In this document: positions 30,501-38,361 of the stretch, piece after piece
Position numbering within the stretch: position 1 is the first letter of the stretch
Layout: each line of letters opens with the position of its first letter
Assembly (NCBI GenBank): GCA_023212725.1
Contig: JALBYF010000018.1
Span: 186,001-250,000 of the forward strand
Direction of reading: 5' to 3'
DNA length: 64,000 nt
From: Tranzscheliella williamsii
Taxonomy: Eukaryota; Basidiomycota; Ustilaginomycetes; Ustilaginales; Ustilaginaceae
Translations under genes and position numbers: made by a program
Notes under the pieces: generated by a model
Seen by the model: only the letters and a program-made list of their open reading frames with translations
Told to the model about the DNA's origin: nothing
Database searches by the model: none

Positions 30501-30673
30501 CCCCCTTCCGCACCCACCACTTCCTCCCCCGCCTCCGCCTCACCCTCTTCCGCTCCAAGCTCCTCGCCCGCCAGATCGACAAGCGCAAACACACCTCCCT
30601 CCGCGCCGCCGCCGAAGAGGCCATCGACAACCTCCAGAGCTTCATCCAGTACCGCCAGAGCCTCTCACTCTAG
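27506..30673 (+). CDS. SYO1: Syo1/HEATR3-like importin adaptor for ribosomal proteins uL18 and uL5
   Basis: Single exon, 1055 residues. Syo1 co-imports Rpl5 and Rpl11 with Kap104 and delivers them with 5S rRNA to pre-60S particles. The basic N-terminus (MPRSGFDPQRHQRKAHRHNP) resembles the PY-NLS-bearing start of the family. The first ARM repeats follow (IDVRREASGALRNLCVDAG, VRNEVVNKGGVDACLSAM). A long acidic stretch sits near residues 660-720 (DDADIDMETFSEEGDD and neighbours), as in Syo1. Helical HEAT-like repeats continue to the end, where FRSKLLARQIDKRK and FIQYRQSL close the protein. It is longer than the yeast protein because of Ser/Ala-rich inserts. Codon use becomes very GC-rich over the last 700 bp. 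The N-terminal text makes the call reliable. Confidence 0.83.
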   Translation: MPRSGFDPQRHQRKAHRHNPLGAGTSRSKSATSSTSLSKSASLHASQQKPETATASTPSDDIVPLLANLPAPSAPAGDAINLADKVWSLASVSMLLTVSSTQSAVEVKQNRKTLLAHDLVGRLVLALQTHAEIDVRREASGALRNLCVDAGIDVRNEVVNKGGVDACLSAMRWASNALGFDSVSSPTDPSVSFVDQTPTAEQDLDAKRALLAKPLDKMNKKEKRNATKLATLLDRTLEEIVGTPLSAEDERKLSHSTFDSATGASGSQAMSNGAPRVEPFLSLDSNTRKGLLEMSENLATVVWCLCESGDKAFAKLVSWKWLDADMVGLPAAQNEVHGEALASWLCSSVSLGSRAAAVLSTVAANRSRPTPSSSAHDTIAVLSNDELSLLLDLALASGNALCGLTDGGETNFVDGFLSRRSPKPAKKGGKPDASVAPTPLAHSLEQQPPGATQRLKNLQHAVALLQACVETDQTSIDKVKRFVLSQTTMLGVLCSGVLRNVAAAVDARIARSGPGKSRKAKDVVTSSHVFLASPLKKDEGISLKKYEETVVLPTLTRLLSSVQISKLAHELAGQGDVAEAASLELAKDDDEATLRAKMQTKAEEKAQTLMLALEILAEMAASLDSRKGDLQDGDEWLEDLDAEGAAVEDDADIDMETFSEEGDDTKAEDLAGGDEDDAEMGETQDTFAEAVKRNGSVPFEGYAPTLSQVLLGAGQAESDSLALCLLTLSRPFEASFPSLSGGAAGSGIPAAALLRGLHSRSLSVLNNVLLRLSSFAPPPPSQPATEPKEQRKIAAFRSWASGPARRPLAVLFQSLFEIAKGCASVPAVTAGTDAVQDGAGSGSAGALPSAGHAGALSGGTEAADGMQMVETCIGTMWSISRCVEGDVAVAWRETGAVSVTEPGAVEGEVVQALMAGYTSATADGMRVKCLGLLAVLGRCPTVHLDLSRTVGAFLLERLEAIPEGSAAAAARGPTSPESMVAAINGLIDMYADETSAHDPPFRTHHFLPRLRLTLFRSKLLARQIDKRKHTSLRAAAEEAIDNLQSFIQYRQSLSL

Positions 30674-30870
30674 CCCCCATATCGCCTCACCCTGTCTCCA
30701 TATCGCACGCCCTTCCCCGCAATAGATTCTCCAACTCTTGCCGCCTTCTTAGCCTTCCTATTCGATTCACATGCATATCCATACGCGGCATTGTACTAGC
30801 ATCCCTGAAAGACAGTCATCGGTTAGAAACAGCCATTGATAAACGTAACAGGGAAGCCGGCCTTTAACGC

Positions 30871-30972
30871 GCATTGATAGTGTAGGGGTATCATGAGTCG
30901 TTGCCACTCATCGTCTTTCCGAGACGTGACTACAGATTCGACTCGACCGGGGTTCGAGTCCCCGTCAATGCA
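30871..30972 (+). tRNA. tRNA-Gly(GCC) with 31-nt intron, second copy
   Basis: Same 102-bp sequence as 2150-2251, opposite strand. Anticodon GCC is at 30903-30905 and the intron at 30907-30937. Acceptor, anticodon and T stems pair fully. A run of eight or more T begins at about 30979, a good Pol III terminator. Confidence 0.94.
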
Positions 30973-31086
30973 AGCTCTCTTTTTTTTGGGCAAGCAAGGC
31001 GTTAAGGATGGCGCGGTCTGTAGAAAGCGGGGAAGGGATGAACGAAAATGAGGGGGATGGGTGACGCGGCAGGTGCGATAGTACGT

Positions 31087-31966
31087 CTACACGGCGGTGT
31101 ATCCATCGTTACCGTTGCCGCGTGCGGCTGCCTTCTCTGCCTGCGTGTGGGGCCGGGGCGGAGTCAGTCTTGCGTTGGGGCGGCTGAGGCGGCGAGCAGG
31201 GACTTACCTTGACACCCGACACGAGGAGGCCGACGCAGGCGAGTGCAGCCAGCGATACGCTAGACAGCGACGCGCGCCAGGCCGCATCCACCACGTGGTC
31301 GGCGGGCTTCGTCATCCAGACGCCGACCAGCGTTACAGCGTTGAGCAGCACTGTAACCCCGACCATTACGGATGTTAGCACGCGTCGGTGGCGACAAAAG
31401 CGGGAGCGGTGCGGGACGGGAGCACGGCAGGATACGTACCGGACAAAGCTGCGGTGGCCACGACGACGCGGTAGCCCTTCAGCATCCGCTCCCGCCCGCG
31501 CAGCACGAGAACCAGGCCGGTGCAGACCAGAGAGGCCACCAAAAACACCAGCCCGACCTGGAACGCATACGAGATCGAGCGCCACGCGACGCAAAAGCTA
31601 GAACGTGACCGCGAACAGCACGAAAGCAGAAAGCAGAGAGCAGATTAGATACGGAGCCGGTCTGGTCTGGCCAAGGGGCCGCGGCGCAAGGAGGCAGTCT
31701 CACCTTGGATCGTTACTGCAGAGCTGCGGGCCGGGGAAAGGCTCGCATGTCCAATGCAGCTTGACGCGGCGCAAGCGCTGCGCCACTGGCGCGGTGCTAG
31801 GCGGTGGTAGAGTGGCAAAGCACCGTCGCGCAAGCGCCCAGCGCTCGGGCTGGCCCGGGTGCCGCGCTGTGCTCGACGTCCATCGCGCGTTGACCAGGCT
31901 CGACGCCTGGCCTATACTTGCTACCGCCAGCACGCACAGAGCAGCCGTGTACTGCCAAACCTTCAT
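31087..31966 (-). CDS. Four-span membrane protein, unknown fungal family
   Basis: Exons 31966-31704, 31597-31440, 31350-31208 and 31140-31087 give 205 residues with consistent phases and GT-AG ends. Span 1 is at the N-terminus (YTAALCVLAVASIG). A luminal or extracellular loop follows with a Cys pair (HWTCEPFPG, LCSNDPSFC). Span 2 is QVGLVFLVASLVCTGLVLVL, span 3 lies in the VVVATAALSVLLNAVTLVGV region and span 4 is VSLAALACVGLLVSGV. The tail is short (AEKAAARGNGNDGYTAV). The topology with a two-Cys first loop recalls Sur7/PalI or claudin-like proteins, but no diagnostic motif is present and I do not name it. A start at 31984 would add six residues. Confidence 0.72.
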
Positions 31967-32539
31967 CGTGGCGTCGTCAGACAAGAGCTGCCGATGGCGC
32001 GTATGGTGGAACCGGACGACCTAGCACAAGGGGCCGATGGTTCGAATAAGGAGACGCCAATACCAGCGGACCCGCTCTTCGCCAAGCGGGGCAGACGTAT
32101 CACTCAGCAAGAGCGATTCATGCGCACGCATGACCATGGCCTCATTTAGCAGCAAGCGTTTTTTCCGATCTACCACGAGACCACCTCAATACTCGTGGCC
32201 ACCGAAGGCGGTATGCCGATTCGTTCACCACAGCCACAGTCTTTTGGCTAACGAAGCGCCACGCCAAAGACAGCAGCGCGCAACTACCGTAGGGTCTGCT
32301 TAAAAGTGTCGTAAGTGGCGTTGAAACGGCAAGCTGGACCCTGAAGCACTCTTAACGAGCACAACCTAACAGTTGGTTCGCTGTAGCCTGCCTGTTCTCA
32401 CATGACGATGACTTCTGAGAGCTTCATCCGATCTACATGGCTCCTCTGCGACTCACGAGACTGTCCGGCTGCACAGTCTGGGGCCCCTCGGATGTGGTTT
32501 GAGACTCTATAGGCAGGTCACCGCTGCTATCAGTTGCAT
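31967..32539. other. Intergenic region, nothing recognised
   Basis: 573 bp between the start of the four-span protein gene and the 3' end of the Hub1 gene. No open frame resembling a protein family, no tRNA and no clear repeat was seen. Confidence 0.35.
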
Positions 32540-33166
32540 TCAGTGCATCTCAAAGGAGAAACCCTGACGGGGCAGGTGGACCGGGGTAGATGAGAGAGGA
32601 GATTGCGTGTCGATAGGTGGTGCATAGGGCGAGGTGGTCAGCAGCAGCCTGGTAGGAAGCGGCGGGCGAGAGGGCGTTGCACTTACGTCCACGACCTCGT
32701 AGTCGGCTAGCGTAATGTGATCCTTGTATACTGTGTACCACTTTTTCAGAATGATCTGCAACAAGCGACGGTAGGAAGAGACTAGCTTTGGTCAATGGCA
32801 CTGGTCGGGCTTACCCTCAGGTACGGGGCTTTTGACTTACCTTTTGGGGAGGCGTCCCAGTCTGCGCGGCGATGAGCTTTTTGAGGTCTCCAATGGTGTC
32901 TTCCGGGCTGCACTTGACTCGAACTGTGGTACGCAGGGCATAGTAAGCAAGCGAAGAGAATACAAACATTGTCAAGGGCCGTCAGCGTCCAGACTAGGAA
33001 TCGCGCGGGGAAGCTGGGCGGGTCCTTTGCGCAGAGTGGCTTGCTTGTCCACATGCACAAGCATTATCGTGCCAACGCAGGCGAATCCAGGGCGCCTCTA
33101 CTCTGACGAGGAATCGATCTGCTCACCTTTCCTCCCAAGCCTGTCGTTCGCTAGCACTTCCATCAT
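32540..33166 (-). CDS. HUB1: Ubiquitin-like splicing modifier Hub1 (UBL5)
   Basis: Four exons, 33166-33127, 32923-32841, 32755-32687 and 32563-32540, give 71 residues. Hub1 binds the spliceosomal proteins Snu66 and Prp38 non-covalently and affects splice-site choice. The reconstructed protein follows the family almost word for word: [66 protein letters not shown]. It has no C-terminal Gly-Gly, as expected. The C-terminus is EMH where relatives end in LYY, so the conserved Tyr pair is missing. The ATG at 33172 would add two residues; 33166 best fits the family start. Very small exons, the last with only eight codons, make it invisible to ORF scans. Confidence 0.9.
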
Positions 33167-33279
33167 CGGCATTGTCGCAGGGTACCTGTCAAGAGGCCGA
33201 CCGAGAAAAAGGGATGGTGGTTGAGGTGCAACTTCTATCCTTCCTCCACCTTTGCTTCTGTATGCCGCCAAAAATAAAA

Positions 33280-33387
33280 AGTGGAAGGTGGGAATCGAAC
33301 CCACGACCTCAAGATGTTTCTAGGGCGCCGTTCAGGAAGTTTCCAGATACGTTGCAATCTCACGCCAAACCACTAAGCCTCTCCCAC
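33280..33387 (-). tRNA. tRNA-Cys(GCA) with about 36-nt intron
   Basis: The minus strand gives acceptor stem GTGGGAG/CTTCCAC with one G-T and one A-T mismatch-tolerant pair, a D arm, and an anticodon stem TGAGA/TCTTG (two wobbles) split by an intron after the base 3' of anticodon GCA. The T arm is GTGGG/CCCAC with loop TTCGATT. The discriminator is U73, the identity base of Cys tRNAs, and is followed by a T-run (TTTTTATTTTT). Confidence 0.88.
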
Positions 33388-33912
33388 TGTACGAAGGTGC
33401 ACGCTTGTTCCAGACGGCAAGCGCTTGCTTCTATATCCTTTCTGCTTTCTACGCGGATGCTCGATGCAAAGCGTCTATTCTGAGGCGAGATGGTTGGATG
33501 TGATGTATTCCAGCATATGTACGCATAGCCTAAACTCAGCCGTATGAGCCTAAACTCAGCCTCGATCCAGTTCAACTTTCTCGCCTCACCGCACCGCTAA
33601 CAGTAAAGATAAGGACAGGAGCAGCAGCGCAGGTAACGGCATCTTTCAGTCGAAGGAGAACAGCGTCTGCGTGCCCTCTGTACTTTGGCACTACCACCAT
33701 CTCCTCGTTACTGCCCATTCACCTCTTCACCACAACTGCGCAGTGGGAAAAAGTGTCAGTCAAAATGGTAAGCTCGTGCCCGACGTGGTTGCCGCGGAGA
33801 GGCTAGTCAGTGATGCTGACACTGACTGCGGCGTGCACGGCAGACGGAAGCACATCCCCATATCTCTATCGAGTCGACGCCTCACAAGCCACGGCCTCTG
33901 TCGTCCAGCCCA
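33388..33912. promoter_or_regulatory. Upstream region of the roadblock gene, with a possible ATG-only first exon
   Basis: 525 bp. An ATG at 33765-33767 is immediately followed by GTAAGC. Splicing from there to 33889 would prefix the roadblock protein with MPRPLSSSP in frame. No other gene is seen. Confidence 0.4.
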
Positions 33913-34488
33913 ATGTCGCCTGACCGCAAGAGTCCCATGCCCCCCTGCTCGGCCTCCACGGTGAGCCCACCGGCAGAGATCGAGGCTACGCTGACCAGGC
34001 TCACCGCACACCAAGGCGTACTCGGCTGTCTCGTGCTCTCGAGGAACGACGGTCTAGTCATCCGAAGCGGTGGACAGATGTTCGACCCCTCTGGACCGGG
34101 CGCGACAGAAAGGGCCGACGTGCTCAAGAAGGTCGTCAAACTTGTCAAATCCACCGTCACCAACCTGAGCGACGACGTCAAGTCGCTGGATGATACGGTA
34201 AGCTTGCTCCTATCCGCTCCACTCGACCCTATTGCAGATTGCTTGTGCTGATCACGGACCCCCACCCTTGTGCTATCTGTATACGGCATGCTAGGACGAA
34301 CTGGGCTTTCTCCGTATTCGAAGCAAGAAATACGAGATCATGATCACGCCCAACGACAAGTATCTCCTGGTCGTTCTGCAGGTATGTTCCCTACCCTCTT
34401 CCTGGTCCTTCCATCCCTGAGCACGCTCGATGTCTAACAGCACACCTTTCGCTTATGGCCATGATAGGATCCCACGGCGTCTGAATAA
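33913..34488 (+). CDS. Dynein light chain, roadblock/LC7 family
   Basis: Exons 33913-34197, 34295-34381 and 34468-34488 give 130 residues. It is a dimeric subunit that binds dynein intermediate chains. Family text is visible: [32 protein letters not shown], a loop with [28 protein letters not shown], then across the intron [20 protein letters not shown] and DKYLLVVLQ, with the last exon coding for DPTASE. Residues 1-20 are a Pro/Ser-rich extension. An alternative first exon upstream would make the protein 139 residues. The last exon has only seven codons, matching the very short C-terminus of fungal homologues. Confidence 0.92.
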
Positions 34489-34577
34489 GTATCATCGCAG
34501 ACCATCGTCCTGCTGAATGGCTAGTCATCGCCCTTGACTGCCGCCTCCATTGTCGCTTCCAGCGGCCAAGGCATGCC

Positions 34578-35011
34578 TTAGGTATACCCCTTGTTTTGTC
34601 CCTCTGCCGCTCTTGTCTCGTCCTTTGTATTATTCGCTGCATCCAGCTTTGCAATCAACTCTTCCGCTTTCAGACGATGCCGAAAGATCTCTGCATCAGT
34701 CAAAAGGAATCTAGCATGGCCATCAGCTATCTGTAGGTCTTTTTATCATCACCGCGATACCTGTACTCCTTACCTTGGCCGTCAAGATGGAGGACGGGGA
34801 TGTCGTACTGATATCTGCGTCTCCAGTGATGCACGTCCTGCAGCGAGTCGTCGCGGATATTGTATGTTTGCAGCTGAATTGGATGCGAGCGAGCCGCCTT
34901 TTGGATTTCGAGCTTCATGACGTCGCAGAGCTGGCAGTCGGTGCCTGTATACAGCATAAGCTGTGCGGGCCGCTGCTTGGCCGCTTGGCGCAGAGCGAGG
35001 GCGACCTTCAT
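34578..35011 (-). CDS. Glutaredoxin-like protein (DUF836, YDR286C/C5orf63 type)
   Basis: Exons 35011-34774 and 34690-34578 give 116 residues. Thioredoxin fold with the CxxC site in LYTGTDCQLCDVMKLEI (Cys at about residues 20 and 23), a middle strand YNIRDDSLQ, HHWRRRYQYDIPVLHLDG with the cis-Pro, then EIFRHRLKAEELIAKLDAAN from exon 2 and a hydrophilic tail. Splicing is required: reading through the intron gives RYRGDDKKTYR and a stop. Cellular role of this family is poorly known; mitochondrial location has been suggested for some. A start at 35032 would add seven residues and bring it within 15 bp of an ATG used by the divergent frame. Confidence 0.85.
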
Positions 35012-35262
35012 TGCTTTGCCTCGCTGGATCAAGCGCGGCGAGAGAGATGGTCAACCGCACCTACCCTGTCTGCGAGTCTTACAACCTACTAAATCGCTTC
35101 GCAAGCATACATAATCCGGCATCGGGTTTCGGGCAAGTTAGCGCACGACAGCGGCCGACTTTTGGCCAGAGCCAGAACCCCTCCCCCCCCCCCTCCGCAA
35201 CCATCCTCGGGCCGGCCTCTGCAGGTAGCGACCGTGACCGGCCGTCACATCGGCATCAAAGC

Positions 35263-38100
35263 ATGCCACATCCAGCTGCTGAGCATCCAGCTGATGTATT
35301 CCCTTCCCAGCTGGACGAGATGCTCCACCACCACCAGCCGCCTACTTCGACCAACCTGGCCTTAGATTCCTCCCCAGAAGATGCCGCATCTTCAAACATA
35401 CCAGCGGCGGATAGGAAGCGCAAGAGGTCATTCAGGTCCGGCGATGAGCACAGAAGTGATCACACGTCCAGCCAATCCGCTGGTATTTATGTAGATATAC
35501 CGGAGCCATCATCGTCCGCCATGGCCGCTTTCCGCGCTGCCCGCCAGCATGACGACTTTTCGTCCCAGGCCTCGCTGCCGGCTTCCCTTTTCCAGCCGCA
35601 AAGCACGGACGACAATTCGTCTTCCAGGCTGTCTGCCCTCAAGCCTCTGCCCGTTATACCTGTCCAGGCATTCGAGCCCTTCCTGGATGATACCACGGGT
35701 ATGGATCTGGATGTCGCCCCCTCCCGGCTTCCGGCCTCTTCTCGCTCTGGTTACAACCGTGAAGGCAGCTCGCCTGTCGAATCTTTTACCCCTACAGACA
35801 CTGCAGAAGCTTCTCGGGCCTTTCTCCCGCCGTCACATCACCACATGCTCGTCGAAGACGTTCCGCGCATCGGTGGTTGGCTTCTCCCACCTTTAACGGA
35901 AGAAAACCGAGCAGCGCCGCCGGACTACAGCTCTCAGCTGGTTCTTAGCCAGATACCCTTCTTGGACGAGACCGAGGAGCTTGATGACGTTTCGCCATGT
36001 CGGGTCCATCCTTTCCAGCCTTCTCAAGTGGCGGCTCTGGCGTCTCAGCCGTCGCCGACCCTTGAGAGACAGACTAGAATGCGTGCAGACACCCCTAAAG
36101 AGTCAACGCCGACTCGCCACCCGAGCGACCCGAGGCCAGAGCCACCCAGCCAGCTTATACCCTCGCAGCCTCCTGTTCCGTCACCCAGTCTAGTCCTACC
36201 GCTTACCGCCGTCGACAACAACGCCAGTGACCTCGGGCCGATAACTGAACCTGTCCATCTCCCCGCTGAGACTTCTGCGGCGGCGGCTCCCACTGTTGCT
36301 CAGGACATCACTGATTCGTCAGGTTCGGCCTCGTCGCTGGGCTGGCCCGCGCTTCCCCGACGGGAGATCATCGAATTGGTCCATCGATCCCCCCATATTC
36401 CTGCCTTTCTCAAGGAAGAGGTGGAGCGCTTCATCGTTCGGTCCAAACGTGCCACATCCATGTCGCAGGGTTCGGGGACGCAGTCCCAACAGCACCCTCC
36501 ATCGCGTAGGCCGAACTCACAGCTCCAGTCCCCGTCGCAAGTTCTGTCAGACTCTCAGTCCAAATCGCGCTCCAACGACGACTCGGAGACTCAGGAGGAC
36601 AACTACCTCCGCACTAAAAAGCTGTGGTGCATGGATCTGCTCATCACTTCTGCAGACACCCACCCGACAGGGCTGCGAGGAGTGGCCGGTGAGCTCGTCC
36701 AACGTATGACGCAAAGCCAGCCCTCTGGCTCCGGTCAGGCCAGAGCCATCGTGCTGTTGGTCGACACGCTCAGATCCACCTTTGATGTGCAGGAGCTCGA
36801 GGATAACCTGGCGGAGATCCTGCGCAAGGATCGCCGGTACAGCGCCTGGTACGACTGCAATGGCAGGAAGTGGGGTTTGCAAAGAGATCCACCGGCGCCA
36901 ACGGCTGCCGCTGCCGAAGCCGAACGGCAGGAGGAGGCGGAAGCGGACACTGTGCGACTGCGTGTCAAGCTGGAGCAGGTGCAAAAGGAGCTGGAGCAGG
37001 TGGTGGAGCAGAAGTCGGCGGCGGAGAAGGAGCGCGATGAGGTGCGCGAGCAGCATGACTTTGTACGTACACTGTACGACCGGGCGTCTGCCTCTGCGAG
37101 CGCTGCGCAGGCGGAGGCGAGCGCGGCGAGGGCGCGCGTCGAGCTGCTCGAGAGACAGCTGGACGAGGGTCTGGAGCTGCACCACGCGATGACCGAGACG
37201 GCGGTGAGCCGGTGGAAGAAGGAGGTGCAGGCGGTGCGTCGGCAGCTCGACTTTCTGCAGCAGCAGGCCGAGGCGAGCGACGGTGACGAGGTGCGGCGAA
37301 AAGCGGCGCTGTGGGATGCATACCAGCAGCAAGAACGCGACCACGAGCGCGCGCGCCAGGAGCGCATCGCTGCGAACGAAGCCAAGCGGCGCCACATGCA
37401 CCACACCCTCGACGGCGCGCAAGGTGCCGACGGGCTGGGGCCGTTCAGTGGGCCGTTGAGCCGGGCGGAAGCGGAGGCTGTGGCAGGTCAGGACGCCGGC
37501 ATGTACGACGCTGCCGCCCGCGGAGCCAGTCCTGCTGATGAGATGGATGAGCTGGCCGCGCTGGCGCGCGAGGCCGCCGAAGCCGGCGACGGGGCGCTTG
37601 ACCTCTCGCCGCCCGAATCCGACGGCGGAGAGACGCGCCGGCCGCGCCGCGCGCGGCGTGCCGCAGCGTCCCCCTCTGCATCGGGCGCAAGCCACCGGCC
37701 GCCAGCCACGGCCGAGGCGGCGGCACTCCAGGTGGCCGCCGCCAACCTGGCCACCGCCAACGCACTGGAGGACTCGCGACAGGACCTGGAGGACCAGTTC
37801 GCAGCATTCGCGCCCCACGCCGGCCCCACACTGGACTCGCTGCACCCGGCCGCCCCGTCGTCCGTCCCCTCGTCGCCAAGAATCATGCTCGACACCTCGT
37901 CGCTCCCCTCGCAGCACATGGCGCCCGAGGAAATGCTCGACCCCGTCTCGCCCTCCTTCGCCGAGCTCGGCCAGTGGACCTCCCTCCCCCCCCTCCCCCC
38001 GCCCTACCCGTCCCAGTCGCTCCTCGAAAGCAGCTCCACCAACGCCACCCACGACCCCAACACCGACGAGTCCAGCTTTCAACCCTACACACAGCCATGA
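35263..38100 (+). CDS. Large disordered coiled-coil protein, function unknown
   Basis: Single open frame, 945 residues from the ATG at 35263; the frame is open further upstream and an ATG at 35047 would add 72 residues, but that crowds the divergent glutaredoxin-like gene. Residues 1-360 are Ser/Pro/Asp rich and disordered. Residues about 365-390 (IIELVHRSPHIPAFLKEEV) and 450-545 (YLRTKKLWCMDLLITSADT, GELVQRMTQ, IVLLVDTLRSTFDVQELEDN, WYDCNGRKWGLQ) look folded. A coiled coil spans about 565-700 (LEQVQKELEQVVEQKSAAEK, ARVELLERQLDEG, WKKEVQAVRRQLDFLQQQ). The tail is Ala/Pro/Ser rich. I do not recognise the family. The 3' half is very GC-rich, which opens long but meaningless antisense frames. 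Confidence 0.75.
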   Translation: MPHPAAEHPADVFPSQLDEMLHHHQPPTSTNLALDSSPEDAASSNIPAADRKRKRSFRSGDEHRSDHTSSQSAGIYVDIPEPSSSAMAAFRAARQHDDFSSQASLPASLFQPQSTDDNSSSRLSALKPLPVIPVQAFEPFLDDTTGMDLDVAPSRLPASSRSGYNREGSSPVESFTPTDTAEASRAFLPPSHHHMLVEDVPRIGGWLLPPLTEENRAAPPDYSSQLVLSQIPFLDETEELDDVSPCRVHPFQPSQVAALASQPSPTLERQTRMRADTPKESTPTRHPSDPRPEPPSQLIPSQPPVPSPSLVLPLTAVDNNASDLGPITEPVHLPAETSAAAAPTVAQDITDSSGSASSLGWPALPRREIIELVHRSPHIPAFLKEEVERFIVRSKRATSMSQGSGTQSQQHPPSRRPNSQLQSPSQVLSDSQSKSRSNDDSETQEDNYLRTKKLWCMDLLITSADTHPTGLRGVAGELVQRMTQSQPSGSGQARAIVLLVDTLRSTFDVQELEDNLAEILRKDRRYSAWYDCNGRKWGLQRDPPAPTAAAAEAERQEEAEADTVRLRVKLEQVQKELEQVVEQKSAAEKERDEVREQHDFVRTLYDRASASASAAQAEASAARARVELLERQLDEGLELHHAMTETAVSRWKKEVQAVRRQLDFLQQQAEASDGDEVRRKAALWDAYQQQERDHERARQERIAANEAKRRHMHHTLDGAQGADGLGPFSGPLSRAEAEAVAGQDAGMYDAAARGASPADEMDELAALAREAAEAGDGALDLSPPESDGGETRRPRRARRAAASPSASGASHRPPATAEAAALQVAAANLATANALEDSRQDLEDQFAAFAPHAGPTLDSLHPAAPSSVPSSPRIMLDTSSLPSQHMAPEEMLDPVSPSFAELGQWTSLPPLPPPYPSQSLLESSSTNATHDPNTDESSFQPYTQP

Positions 38101-38361
38101 CCCCACCAGCTCGCGCGGCAGGGATGCCAGCAGCCTACACAATCGCTTCCGTTTTCGCCGTCACGCCCGCCAAGCACGAGGAATTGTGTATGTTGTACAA
38201 TTAGATGATCCTAGCTCGAGGCTTGACCGCATCAGTCTCTACTACAATGTCTTGGCTCAAGTGTCTTTTAAAGTCGATGTGGTATGGGTGGGAGTATGCT
38301 GCGTGTTGCCGCGTGGGAATTAGCGACCCTTGCCAGCGAGATCGGTCGGCGGAAGGGGCGA

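Noticed and set aside
36547..38142. 531-codon open frame on the minus strand opposite the coiled-coil protein gene
   Set aside because: GC-rich shadow frame; His/Leu/Arg-biased product with no family resemblance, whereas the plus frame has coiled coils and a consistent domain pattern.
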